Shown: positions 49,722 through 58,962 of the stretch, one piece after another
Position numbering within the stretch: position 1 is the first letter of the stretch
Layout: every line of letters starts with the position of its first letter
Assembly (NCBI RefSeq): GCF_001484605.1
Contig: NZ_CP013747.1
Coordinates: forward strand, 3,348,001-3,412,000
Source: Pseudarthrobacter sulfonivorans
GTDB lineage: Bacteria > Actinomycetota > Actinomycetes > Actinomycetales > Micrococcaceae
Direction: 5' to 3'
DNA: 64,000 nucleotides
Program-made: the position numbers and the translations under genes
Notes under the pieces: generated by a model
What the model was told of the DNA's origin: nothing
Database searches by the model: none
Seen by the model: only the letters and a program-made list of their open reading frames with translations

Positions 49722-52700
49722 GGCTCCCGGGCTTCCCGGGCAGGAACCGTGGCCGACGACGTGTCCGGCGGGTTGGTCCAGGGGCTGACGGGGTTGCCGA
49801 TCCAGTAACTGCCCGCAGGGACCGTTTCACCGCGCATGACCAGGGACGCGGGTCCGACGGTGCCCCCGGCACCGATCCGGGCGGCGGGGAGGATGACGCC
49901 GTGCGGGCCCATGGTCGCCCCTGCGTCAAGGGAGACGGTGTCGATACTCATGACCCGGTCATGGAAGAGGTGGGTCTGGACGACGCAGCCGCGGTTGACG
50001 GTGGAGCTCGGGCCGAGCGTGACGAGGTCCGCTTCGGGGAGCCAGTAGCTTTCGCACCAGGCGCCGGATCCGATGCGGGCGCCGAGGGCGCGCAGCCACC
50101 ACACCAGGGCCGGGGTTCCGGCCGCGGCGCGGGCAAACCACGGGGCAGTGACCATTTCGATGAACGTGTCCACCACCTCGTTGCGCCAGATGAACGAACT
50201 CCATAACGGGTGTTCACCAGGACGGATCCTGCCCACGAGCAGCCATTTGGCGGCGACGGAGCTCCCCGCTGCCACGGCACCGGCGGCCAAAACCACCACC
50301 GTACCGAGCAGCGCCGCGACGACGTAGCCGCCTCGGGCAGCCAAAAGGTCAAGAACGGTCAGGACCGCGGCGGCGATCGTGGCGGTCAGGATCACTGGGA
50401 CGCCGCGTCCTAGTTCCCAGCAGGACCGGTAAACCTTCAACCTCAGCGGAGGGTTGAAGGTCAGGCTCTGATCCATGTCCATCCGTGCCCTGCGCAGCCG
50501 GACCGGCGGGCTGCCCAGCCAGGAGGTCCCGGACTTGGCCTTGGCCGGTGTCGCGGAAAGGACAGCGATGAGGGAGTTCTTCGGGACGCTGCGCCCCGCC
50601 CCGGTCATCCCGGAATTACCCAGGAACGCCCGTTTCCCGATTTTGGCCCGGCCTATGCTCATCCATCCGCCGCCGAGTTCGTAGGAGGCGATCATGGTGT
50701 CATCGGACAGGAACGCCCCGTCTCCGACCGTGGTCATCGACGGCAGCAACAGCACTGTGGACGCTTCGACGTTCTTGCCCACCGTGGCTCCGAGGAGCCG
50801 CAGCCAGACGGGGGTGAACAGGCTCGCGTAGAGCGGAAAGAGGAGGTCCCTGGCAAGGTCCAGGAGGCGTTCGGTGGCCCAGACCCGCCAGCCGGTAAGG
50901 CTGCGGACCCGGTAGTGGCCAGGTGCCAGGCCCAGTCCGAGGAGTCGGACGATGGCGGCGATCAGGATCATGTTGGAGGCGAACCAGATGACCGCCGCCA
51001 CCGGGACCGCCCACAGCAGCACGGGCCAGGAGGACGAGAGTGAGTCCTGGCCGCGGACTGCGGCGATCACTACCAGCGCTCCCGCGGCTGCCGAAACGTA
51101 AGGGATGGTGGCAAGTACCGCGGAGGCCATCGCGTAGGCGGGAAACCAGATCATTGCTGTTACCCCGGACGGGGGAGGGGCGGGCCGGTGCTGCTGTGCT
51201 TTGCCGAGGCGCTGTGCCGGCGAGCCGGCGAAACGCTGGTTGGCCTTCACTTTGCCCAGTACCGCAGAACCCGGGGCGATTTCGGCGCCGGCGCCGATCT
51301 TTGTGCCGGCCATCAGGGTGCTGCGTGAACCTACGGTGGCGCCCGGACCTACCCGGATGTGTCCGATGTGCACCAGGTCCCCGTCGATCCACCATCCCGA
51401 AAGGTCCACTTCGGGTTCGATGGAGCAGCCCGTGCCCAGGCTCAGCATCCCGGTCACGGGCGGGACGGAATGCAGGTCCACGTCCTTGCCGATCTTCGCC
51501 CCGAGGGCCCGTGCATAGTAGGGTACCCAGGGTGCTCCGGCGAGGCTTACCGCGCCGGAGAGGTCCGAGATCTGTTCGGCCAGCCACAATCGCAGGTGCA
51601 CGTTCCCGGAGCGTGGATAGCTGCCTGGAGTGACGGCGCGGAGCAGGAGCCGGGCGGCGGCGGCAGAGATCGCCATTCGTCCCCACGGGCTGACGAAAAC
51701 TGCCCAGGAAGCCAGCACCCACCACCAGGACACAGCGGGGGCCAGCCGTAGGATCCCGGTGGACGCGAGGACGTTGTTGATGGCCATCAGGTACGTCAGC
51801 CACCGCATGGACACCAGAAGGTGCAGCGGGATCCCGGCAAGGAGTTGGAAAAGCTGTGACGTTATCGCTGGGGGCTTCACGGTGCGCACCTGGGAGGCGG
51901 ACGCTTCGCTGCCGCCGTCAGGGGAGGATAGGCGGGCCAGTTCGATCAGTGCGCCCAGACGTGGGCGGTCGTAGATGTCCGCGACCGTGATGGTGGGGTA
52001 GCGCACGCGCAGGGCCGAGACCAGCCTGGCCGCGGCCAGGCTGCCTCCGCCGTGGGCGAAGAAGTCTGCGTCCACGCCCTCAGGGGCGGCGCCCAGGACA
52101 TCGGTCCATTGATCCGCGATCCATCCGGAGCGGTCGTCCAGGTCCAGGCCTGGAGTTGATCCTCCCGCGGGTTGTGCTTCCAGCGGCCACGGCAGGGCAT
52201 TCCGGTCGACCTTGCCGCTGGTCTTGACTGGGAGGGAATCCACGCCGGCCAGCAGGGGGATCAGTGCTGCCGACAGCCTGTCGGCCAGCAGTTGCCGCGC
52301 CGCGGACAGGTCCGTGGCGGTGCCTGGTGCCGGCACCAGGTAGCCGACAAGGATTTGGTTGCCTGCTGCTGTGGTTTGCACGGCGGCCGCAGCCGAGTGG
52401 ATGCCCGGCAGGGACTGGAGGGCGGCGTCGATTTCTCCGAGTTCGATCCGGCGGCCGCCGAGTTTGACCTGTTCGTCGGCGCGTCCGACAAAGATGAGGC
52501 CGTCAGGTTCGTAGCGGACCAGGTCCCCGCTGCGGTATGCCCGGTCCCAGCCGAGGGTATCCATGGGCGCGTACTTTTCCGCGTCCTTGGCGGGGTCCAG
52601 GTACCTTGCCAGGCCCACGCCGCCGATGATCAGTTCGCCGGTCCCGCCCTCTGCCACCGGGATTCCTGCCGGGTCGACGACGGCCAGGTCCCAGCCGTCC

Positions 52701-53653
52701 AGGGGAAGTCCGATTCGCACCGGGCCAGTCCCGTCCATCCGCGCCGCGGACGCTACCACTGTTGCTTCGGTCGGGCCGTAGGTGTTCCATACCTCGCGTT
52801 CCTCCACCGCGAGACGGGCTGCGAGTTCCGGTGGGCAGGCTTCGCCGCCGAAGATCAGGAGCCGCACCGCCTCGAGGGATTCGGCGGGCCAGAGCCCTGC
52901 GAGGGTGGGGACCGTGGAGACGACGGTGATGCCGTTGGTGATCAGCCAAGGGCCCAGATCCATCCCGGTCCTGACCAGGGACCGTGGAGCCGGAACCAGG
53001 CAGGCGCCGTTGCGCCAGGCCAGCCACATTTCCTCGCAGGAAGCATCAAATGCCACGGACAGCCCGGCCAGGACCCGGTCCGAGGTCCCAATCGGCTCCG
53101 CTTGCAGGAACAGGCGCGCTTCGGCGTCGACAAACGCCGCGGCGGAGCAGTGTGTGACTGCCACACCTTTCGGGGTGCCGGTGGATCCGGAGGTGAAGAT
53201 CACCCACGCATCGTCCTCGGGTGTGGGTTGCCGGGGTGCGGGGAAGGGCCGGACCCGGTCCGGGGAGGTGATGATCTCACCTGCCCGCACGATCCCAGCA
53301 ACACCGGCCTCTTCGAAGACCAGCCGTGCCCGCTCGTCCGGGTCATCGGCGTCGACCGGGACATAGGCCGCGCCCACGTGCAGGATGGCCAGGATCGCCA
53401 GGTACAGCTCGTTTGTCCCCGAGGGGATCCGCACGCCGACCTTGTCGCCGGCGCCAATTCCGGCCTGGTGCAAGCGGCGGGCATAGACCTTCACATGGCG
53501 GAGCAGCTCCGCGTAACTGAGCGAGGTGCGCCCGTCGTCCAAAGCTGAGGAATCCGGAAACCCTTCAGCGCTTTCCAGAAGAATCTGCACCAGGGTGCGC
53601 GGCGGGGCGGCGTCAGCAGCGCGGGCCAGCTGCGGGCGGTGAGCTGTCACCAT
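49718..53653 (-). CDS. Epsilon-poly-L-lysine synthetase-like NRPS (Pls family)
   Basis: A 1311-residue single-module NRPS with the layout of Streptomyces Pls (~1319 residues). Residues ~30-480 are an amino-acid adenylation domain (VIFTSGSTGTPKGVAVTH, NTYGPTEATV, and VKTSGKVDRNALP as the last core lysine). Residues ~505-575 are a carrier with Ser538 in AHGGGSLAAARL. Then come six membrane helices that frame three tandem soluble domains with left-handed beta-helix repeats, as in Pls, which link monomers outside the thioesterase logic. Product: probably a homopolymer of lysine, diaminobutyrate or diaminopropionate. Substrate specificity cannot be set by eye. Confidence 0.88.
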   Translation of the reverse strand: MVTAHRPQLARAADAAPPRTLVQILLESAEGFPDSSALDDGRTSLSYAELLRHVKVYARRLHQAGIGAGDKVGVRIPSGTNELYLAILAILHVGAAYVPVDADDPDERARLVFEEAGVAGIVRAGEIITSPDRVRPFPAPRQPTPEDDAWVIFTSGSTGTPKGVAVTHCSAAAFVDAEARLFLQAEPIGTSDRVLAGLSVAFDASCEEMWLAWRNGACLVPAPRSLVRTGMDLGPWLITNGITVVSTVPTLAGLWPAESLEAVRLLIFGGEACPPELAARLAVEEREVWNTYGPTEATVVASAARMDGTGPVRIGLPLDGWDLAVVDPAGIPVAEGGTGELIIGGVGLARYLDPAKDAEKYAPMDTLGWDRAYRSGDLVRYEPDGLIFVGRADEQVKLGGRRIELGEIDAALQSLPGIHSAAAAVQTTAAGNQILVGYLVPAPGTATDLSAARQLLADRLSAALIPLLAGVDSLPVKTSGKVDRNALPWPLEAQPAGGSTPGLDLDDRSGWIADQWTDVLGAAPEGVDADFFAHGGGSLAAARLVSALRVRYPTITVADIYDRPRLGALIELARLSSPDGGSEASASQVRTVKPPAITSQLFQLLAGIPLHLLVSMRWLTYLMAINNVLASTGILRLAPAVSWWWVLASWAVFVSPWGRMAISAAAARLLLRAVTPGSYPRSGNVHLRLWLAEQISDLSGAVSLAGAPWVPYYARALGAKIGKDVDLHSVPPVTGMLSLGTGCSIEPEVDLSGWWIDGDLVHIGHIRVGPGATVGSRSTLMAGTKIGAGAEIAPGSAVLGKVKANQRFAGSPAQRLGKAQQHRPAPPPSGVTAMIWFPAYAMASAVLATIPYVSAAAGALVVIAAVRGQDSLSSSWPVLLWAVPVAAVIWFASNMILIAAIVRLLGLGLAPGHYRVRSLTGWRVWATERLLDLARDLLFPLYASLFTPVWLRLLGATVGKNVEASTVLLLPSMTTVGDGAFLSDDTMIASYELGGGWMSIGRAKIGKRAFLGNSGMTGAGRSVPKNSLIAVLSATPAKAKSGTSWLGSPPVRLRRARMDMDQSLTFNPPLRLKVYRSCWELGRGVPVILTATIAAAVLTVLDLLAARGGYVVAALLGTVVVLAAGAVAAGSSVAAKWLLVGRIRPGEHPLWSSFIWRNEVVDTFIEMVTAPWFARAAAGTPALVWWLRALGARIGSGAWCESYWLPEADLVTLGPSSTVNRGCVVQTHLFHDRVMSIDTVSLDAGATMGPHGVILPAARIGAGGTVGPASLVMRGETVPAGSYWIGNPVSPWTNPPDTSSATVPAREAREP

Positions 53654-53766
53654 CCCAGTGTGGCCGAAAAAGGGCCCTGACAGAACGCTCCTGCCCTAAT
53701 CAGTAGCCTCTTCAGCGAAGATTTCTGTTCGTATCAACCCGAACCACCGGGAGTAGTATCGGGGCC

Positions 53767-54276
53767 ATGCGTGACCTGGACGATAGGGAGTTGAGGCGCC
53801 GGCTGGAGTTGCTCGTGCCGTTCTTTCGGGCCCTCGGGTACCGGACTCTTGAAACGTACGCCGCGGCCGGGGTACTCACTACCCTGCCCGATGCTTCCTT
53901 CCCTGTGTCGGACGCCCGCTTCCGCCCAACGGCCGAGGGTTTGACCTGCCATCCGCATGGCCCGGTGTACTTCACTATCACCCGGGCCGGAGAACTGGAG
54001 CTCGGCACTGGCCTCGGAGTGCCTCTCACGGAGGCCATCATCAGGTACGTGCAGCTCGCGCGGGAACAGGATCTGGAGGACGCCGGCGACGAGGAAGGCG
54101 CCACAGAAGAATTCCCCCCGCCGCGTCTCGTTCTCGACACCGAAACGTCCCGGCTTTACATCGTGGCCGTTAGCCGGGCCCATGAACCCAAATCCCGTCC
54201 GAGCTTCATCCCGGTAGAGCAGTACATCCAAGAGCGGGCGCAGCTGTTCGTCGAAGCCTTTCGGGCCGCGCGCTGA
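53767..54276 (+). CDS. Unrecognised soluble protein
   Basis: A 169-residue protein I cannot place in a family. Two mixed alpha/beta halves (MRDLDDRELRRRLELLVPFF...; PPRLVLDTETSRLYIVAVSRAHEPK) are separated by an acidic stretch near 105-120 (EQDLEDAGDEEGATEEF). No signal peptide or membrane segment. Divergent from the pls-like gene (113 bp away) and convergent with the CYTH-CHAD gene (30 bp). Codon use is like its neighbours and the frame is complete, so it is likely real. Confidence 0.65.
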   Translation: MRDLDDRELRRRLELLVPFFRALGYRTLETYAAAGVLTTLPDASFPVSDARFRPTAEGLTCHPHGPVYFTITRAGELELGTGLGVPLTEAIIRYVQLAREQDLEDAGDEEGATEEFPPPRLVLDTETSRLYIVAVSRAHEPKSRPSFIPVEQYIQERAQLFVEAFRAAR

Positions 54277-54305
54277 AGCATCAGCACCGGCATGGGTCGT
54301 CACTT

Positions 54306-55820
54306 CTATAGGGAAGCGGCCGGGAACTTCTTCCATTGACGGTGGAAACGGGCTTCAGCTTCCACCGCAGCGGCCTGCTCCAGCGCGTGAAGCCGGCCAT
54401 AGGTGAACCCGTTTTCCCCCTGGACGAAGGCCTCGGCTCCGAGCCTGCGCAGCAGGTCCCGGGTGACGACGCTGTCCTGATGGTCGCCCAGGATCTTCTG
54501 GACATCCTGGGCCGCATCCGCGAGCCGGGCGGCCTTCTTGGGACTGATGGGCGTTGCTGCTTCGGCGGCGTAGCGCAGCCGTTTGCCGTCTTTCCTTGCC
54601 TCGTGCAGGGCTGGATGGTCGCTGGTTCCGGCCGGGTTCCGCTTAGCGTCCCGGACTGCAGCACGCAGGCGCTTGACGTCCCGTTTGACCAGCCGCGGGA
54701 TCACTTTGCGGGCCGGTTTGGCCGCAAGCGGTGACCGTGGCGGGCCGGTAAGAACGGTTTCGAGGGAGTCGAGGAGGCGGAAGTAGCGCGGCCCGTTCAG
54801 TGTTTTCAGTACTTTCGTGTGGGCTTTTTGGTAGTCGGCGTCGAGTTCAAGATCGATGCGGCGGGCGACGGGGCCCATAACAAGCTCACCCGGTTCTTCG
54901 GCGACCATGTCCTTGAGGCGGGCGTGCATGACTTCGGCGTCGCGGGCCGCACCGAGCACGCCGGCGAGCCACTTCAGTTCATCCCGGAGGGCGCCTACTA
55001 AGTTGGCGTCACCCAGCAGTTTCCTGAACGTCGCCAGCACCGAGCGCATTCTCCGCGTGGCTACCCGCATCTTATGGACCGCGTCCGGGGCGTCAAGCCG
55101 GACGAGGGGGTCCTGGGCCTTGAGCTCCCGGACTTGTTCGCTGAGATAGGCGAGCAGGACATCCGCCGCTGGGCTCTTGGGTTTCGGGTTCGGTGCTGAG
55201 TTCGTGGAGGCCTGCGGATCCCGGCCGAGCGCGCGGGCCAGCTTGGATGGATGGGCGGAGAGCCGGACGCCCGCAGCTGCCAGCCGGTCCTGAGCGGCAT
55301 CAAGCAGGTCCCGGGAGCCCTCGACGAGTTCGATCTCCCACTCACGCCAGCGCCGGAGAGCCCGTTTGGGCGTGAGGGTCTCGGCTTCCACGGTGTCATC
55401 ACTGACACTGGCGAGAACCTCGCCCTTCTTGTTCAGGAGACGGTGCACGATGCGTCGGGTCTTCAGCCTCGCGACCGGGTTCAGGGCCCGCCCTCTCGTG
55501 TGCACGCGCACGAGCTTCAGGAGTGCTTCGGGAACCCCATCGTCGACCTTGCCAAGCGGTTCGTGGAATTCCCTCCGCTCGTCCGCGGCGGAGGGGAGCT
55601 TCAGGTGCCATCCTGCGTCCTCGCCGCCGGTTCGTCGGCGGAGCGTTACCTGCGCAGATGCCAGGCGCAGGTCCTTGGTATCGAAGTAGTCGGCCTCCAG
55701 CCGGTGCTCCCCGGGCTTGTCCGTGCGGTCAACCCCGGGCAGGTCCTGGAATGAGGGAAGGAGGACCGAGTCCTCGACATCAAACTTCCGTTCGATCTCA
55801 ACAACCGGTGTTGTGGCCAT
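54306..55820 (-). CDS. CYTH and CHAD domain protein (polyphosphate/triphosphate binding)
   Basis: A 504-residue fusion. The CYTH domain (residues 1-205) begins with the diagnostic EIERKF and has the tunnel-type charged strands (VTLRRRTGG, WHLKLPS). The CHAD domain (residues ~220-500) is helical with many conserved His and Arg/Lys (HKMRVATRRMRSVLATF, HEARKDGKRLRYAAEA). CHAD domains bind inorganic polyphosphate, and CYTH enzymes act on triphosphates. Neighbouring ppk2 and the polycation synthetase make a polyphosphate link attractive. The role is inferred. Confidence 0.93.
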   Translation of the reverse strand: MATTPVVEIERKFDVEDSVLLPSFQDLPGVDRTDKPGEHRLEADYFDTKDLRLASAQVTLRRRTGGEDAGWHLKLPSAADERREFHEPLGKVDDGVPEALLKLVRVHTRGRALNPVARLKTRRIVHRLLNKKGEVLASVSDDTVEAETLTPKRALRRWREWEIELVEGSRDLLDAAQDRLAAAGVRLSAHPSKLARALGRDPQASTNSAPNPKPKSPAADVLLAYLSEQVRELKAQDPLVRLDAPDAVHKMRVATRRMRSVLATFRKLLGDANLVGALRDELKWLAGVLGAARDAEVMHARLKDMVAEEPGELVMGPVARRIDLELDADYQKAHTKVLKTLNGPRYFRLLDSLETVLTGPPRSPLAAKPARKVIPRLVKRDVKRLRAAVRDAKRNPAGTSDHPALHEARKDGKRLRYAAEAATPISPKKAARLADAAQDVQKILGDHQDSVVTRDLLRRLGAEAFVQGENGFTYGRLHALEQAAAVEAEARFHRQWKKFPAASL

Positions 55821-55933
55821 AGCAAATTTTACGTCCCCGGCCGCCGGGCACGACAGAAACTGTTATTCCCTCGAGTACGCGGCATTCGCCCTTGCTTGTT
55901 CCACCTGATTTAGCAGCTGCTGCTCCAGCGGGT

Positions 55934-56152
55934 TTATCCGTCAGCAGAGCTGTTCTTGAGGGTACGGTGCAGCCGGGTGCGGGCGCCGTTTTCGACCAGG
56001 GTCGGTACATAGGCACGAATGCGCCCACCATCCAGGCCATGGTATTCCTCGCCGACTATTTCGGTGATTAGCGTACGAGACGCCTCGGGGTAACGGGCCG
56101 CAAGCCGCTCCACAACACGTGTCACGAGATGTTCTTCAGTTTCGTTATCCAC
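55934..56152 (-). CDS. Three-helix-bundle protein (DUF3562-like)
   Basis: A 72-residue helical protein: VVERLAARYPEASRTLITEIVGEEYHGLDGGRIRAYVPTLVE is the typical three-helix dimerisation pattern of these small actinobacterial proteins. No enzyme motif. It follows the CYTH-CHAD start by 113 bp in the same direction and could share a promoter. Function unknown, possibly an adaptor. Confidence 0.75.
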   Translation of the reverse strand: MDNETEEHLVTRVVERLAARYPEASRTLITEIVGEEYHGLDGGRIRAYVPTLVENGARTRLHRTLKNSSADG

Positions 56153-56364
56153 CAGCCCAGTGTGAGTCTGCCCGTTCAGGACGTCAAGAAGATTAGGGAG
56201 GGTCTGGAGGCAAGCAAAAGCCCCGCCGATGGGGGACCGGCAGGGCCTTCGATCTCACGCTACCCGGCGGCGCTGAACACATCGAGTGGAAGAACCGCAG
56301 TCTCAGGCGGGAGCCTGCAACTATGTTGGATTGAAGAACAAGACATGCTCAGTGGATGGCCCGC

Positions 56365-56763
56365 TCAGAGCCGGCGGTCGGACAGCTCGGCGCGGGTCCG
56401 GAGCGCATCGGCGACGAACCAAGCGACTGCACGGACCACTGTCGCGCCGTCCGGGACAATCGGAGGAGCAGAGGCCCGCTGACGCCCTCTTTCAATGGAA
56501 CCCGGTCAGCAGCCTTGAGGTTGTGAGGAAAAAACCGGGCGCGGGTGCGAAGCCCCAGCGGAAGACCGGTTTCCCTTGCCTGACCTGTCCCGGGAGTTGC
56601 TGCACGCTTAGCCGGACGCTGCGTTGCATGACTCGGATGGTGGCGCCATGACGGATGTCTACAGCGATGTTCCGCGATCCTGGAATTCCAGGTTGTGAGA
56701 TTCGCGGCGTCAGTGAGGACGGTCCATACGCTCGAGCTCGTGGGCATGGATGAGCGTCTCCGC
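56365..56763 (-). pseudogene. Decayed SRPBCC (polyketide cyclase-like) gene
   Basis: Several minus-strand frames together read like one SRPBCC protein. ETLIHA is followed, one frame on, by SSSVWTVLTDAANLTTWNS (start at about 56745), then RNIAVDIRHGATIRV and FRWGFAPAPGFFLTTSRLL in another frame, and finally a C-terminal helix VAWFVADALRTRAEL ending at 56365. At least three frame changes are needed, so the gene is dead. Homology is by pattern only. Confidence 0.5.
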
Positions 56764-56892
56764 TCGAGAGGCCTTCCCCCTGGATTCCGCCGCCAACACC
56801 GGCGTTACCGGGCAGCGTCCCGCACGTGGGATCAGGACGTGCGGGGCAATGCTGCTGCTTTTCATCGGACACCGAAAAGTCATTCCACGACC

Positions 56893-57150
56893 ATGACCAG
56901 ATCACCGTCCGTTGTACTCAGTTGCTCGGAGCTTCGCCCCGGCGACCGCATTGAAGCCCGGTACGAGGACAGGCTCCTCTACCGCGGCCGAGTCCTAACA
57001 GTTATCCCCGACCTTGAACTCTTATGGATTGTCGACGCACAGACAGGTACCCGCCAACTCCTTGATCTGGATCAGATGAGGGTGTTGCGCTGCCCCGTGC
57101 GGGCACTACCGGACCTCCCTGGCCCGGAACGACTTCCAAAAGGCGCCTAG
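56893..57150 (+). CDS. Small protein of the unnamed beta-rich family (copy 2)
   Basis: An 85-residue protein with the same pattern as 28942-29157 and 57239-57484: ELRPGDRIEARYEDRLLYRGRV, then LELLWIVDAQTGTRQLLDLD. The conserved points are GDxI, RGRV, [LI][WF]WI-D, TGxR-LLD. The C terminus is Pro/Arg-rich. It is followed by a paralogue 88 bp downstream, a tandem pair, just before ppk2. No known function. Confidence 0.75.
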   Translation: MTRSPSVVLSCSELRPGDRIEARYEDRLLYRGRVLTVIPDLELLWIVDAQTGTRQLLDLDQMRVLRCPVRALPDLPGPERLPKGA

Positions 57151-57238
57151 CGGTCACGACCGAAGACACGCCCCGGACACGTTACGTCAACCTCGACAGC
57201 GCATACTGCGGGCATCAGACATTCAGAGGGGACCCAGC

Positions 57239-57484
57239 ATGACTGCAACGAAAAAGATCGCCATCAGCTCCTGCCTTGAACTAAACCTCGGCGATGAAAT
57301 TATCGCCACCTACAAGGCCGTCCTGGTCCACCGCGGACGCGTCACAGAGCTGGCCCCAGACCACGGACTGTTTTGGATCACCGATGACCTGACCGGAGGC
57401 CGCCGACTCCTGGACATGGCTGAACTGGAGATCTACCGCATCCAGGCCACGCCCAGCGCTACGGCCACGGCCGCGGCGGCTTGA
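57239..57484 (+). CDS. Small protein of the unnamed beta-rich family (copy 3)
   Basis: An 81-residue paralogue of the previous gene, with LNLGDEIIATYKAVLVHRGRV and LFWITDDLTGGRRLLDMAELEIYRI. AGAGGGGACC lies before ATG 57239 as ribosome site. The last ten residues are an Ala/Thr tail. It lies 140 bp upstream of ppk2 on the same strand. Function unknown. Confidence 0.8.
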   Translation: MTATKKIAISSCLELNLGDEIIATYKAVLVHRGRVTELAPDHGLFWITDDLTGGRRLLDMAELEIYRIQATPSATATAAAA

Positions 57485-57624
57485 CCCTCTCACTCACTAT
57501 TCGCGCCCTAGCGACCCGACCTTCCTGGAAGGAACCGTTCAGCACCCGCTGCCCTGAACGGCCTCGTACGGGATTGCCCTGTTAGACTGCGGGCGACACT
57601 TCGCGGCGCCATAGGGAGACCCGG

Positions 57625-58560
57625 ATGGTGGAGGCAGAGCAACCGTGGACCCCCGAGGACCCGTGGTGGGTCAGGGATAATCTTCGCCAAGCCATCGACC
57701 GCCTCGTCGAGCAGGGATACACAGTCCGCGGCGGGCAAGGCGAGGACCCGGAGCTCATCGACCCCGGCGGCTCGGCTGTTGAGACGTGGCGGGAGGACTA
57801 CCCCTACGACGAGCGGATGACCCGCGAGGCCTACGAGGCGGAGAAATACCTCCTGCAGATCGAACTGCTCAAATTCCAGTACTGGGGCCAGGACCGCGGT
57901 TTCAAGAATGTGATCGTTTTCGAGGGCCGCGACGCGGCGGGCAAAGGAGGGACGATCAAGCGCTTCACCGAGCACCTCGATCCCCGCTCCGCCAGGACCG
58001 TCGCGCTGGGCAAACCGTCGGACCGTGAACAGGGCCAGTGGTACTTCCAGCGATACATCCAGCACCTGCCCACGGCAGGTGAAATCGTGATGTTTGATCG
58101 TTCCTGGTACAACCGTGCGAACGTCGAACGCGTCATGGGATTCTGCACCGACGCGGAATACCAGGCCTTCATGACGCAGGCGCCGGTCTTCGAGGAAATG
58201 CTCGTCAACTCCGGGATCCACTTGAATAAGTTTTGGTTCTCCGTGACCCGCCACGAGCAGCGCACCCGCTTCGCCATCCGCCAGATCGACCCCGTCCGGC
58301 GCTGGAAACTCTCGCCCGTGGACCTTGCCTCCTTGGACCGGTGGGAGTCCTACACCGAGGCCAAAGAGCAAACCTTTCTCCGCACCGACACAGATCACGC
58401 ACCCTGGATCACCATCAAATCCAACGACAAGAAGCGCGGACGTATCAACGCCATGCGCTACTTCCTAAATCAGTTCGACTACGACGGCAAGAACACCGCA
58501 GTTGTCCACGACCCCGACCCGCTGATCGTGCGCCGAGGCCGGATAGCCGTCGGAGACTGA
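57625..58560 (+). CDS. ppk2: Polyphosphate kinase 2
   Basis: A 311-residue PPK2-family kinase that moves phosphate between polyphosphate and nucleotides. The Walker A loop is VFEGRDAAGKGGTIKRF (about residues 98-114), the lid region RWKLSPVDLASLDRWESYTEAKE carries the conserved basic residues, and Walker B-like MFDRSWYNRANVERVMGF is typical. Class I versus class II/III substrate choice (ADP or AMP) was not resolved. AGGGAGACC precedes the ATG. It lies near the CYTH-CHAD gene and the polycation synthetase. Confidence 0.95.
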   Translation: MVEAEQPWTPEDPWWVRDNLRQAIDRLVEQGYTVRGGQGEDPELIDPGGSAVETWREDYPYDERMTREAYEAEKYLLQIELLKFQYWGQDRGFKNVIVFEGRDAAGKGGTIKRFTEHLDPRSARTVALGKPSDREQGQWYFQRYIQHLPTAGEIVMFDRSWYNRANVERVMGFCTDAEYQAFMTQAPVFEEMLVNSGIHLNKFWFSVTRHEQRTRFAIRQIDPVRRWKLSPVDLASLDRWESYTEAKEQTFLRTDTDHAPWITIKSNDKKRGRINAMRYFLNQFDYDGKNTAVVHDPDPLIVRRGRIAVGD

Positions 58561-58962
58561 ACTTCCGCCGCGGAATCCCTTCGTTCGGGCCAGCTAGCAG
58601 GCGCATCCCAAAATGCGCTGACCCATCTGCACGATATCTCGATCTTGTCGGCCGGTGGACGAAGTGTGGCCCTGGATCATGGATGAAGGCCCCGCGACGG
58701 CGAGAACTTCATCGTCATCAGCGCTGACGCTGAAGTCGGAGACAAGATCGGACCAAACCACAACGCCATCCTCCGGGCCGAGCCCGGTTGCTGGAGTATC
58801 TGCCGTTCATTCTTCACCAGGTCGAAACCTGTCAAAATCCCAACACGTATCGGAGAATCAATTTCCGCCCCGATAAAGGTTCGCCTTACGACGGAGTGTC
58901 CGCCGTCCGGTCCGTGCAGATGACTTCTGACATTCCGTGCAGTCGGCTTCTGAAACTGACAA
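58561..58962. other. Gap between ppk2 and the exported protein gene
   Basis: About 400 bp with no intact gene. A plus-strand frame from about 58685 to 58922 reads DGENFIVISADAEVGDKIGP and beyond, which is protein-like, and may be a fragment of a deazaflavin-nitroreductase-type gene, but it lacks a start. Otherwise nothing was recognised. Confidence 0.3.

Noticed and set aside
52172..53548. A 458-residue open frame antisense to the Pls-like gene
   Set aside because: It covers the conserved adenylation domain in reverse and has no domain of its own.
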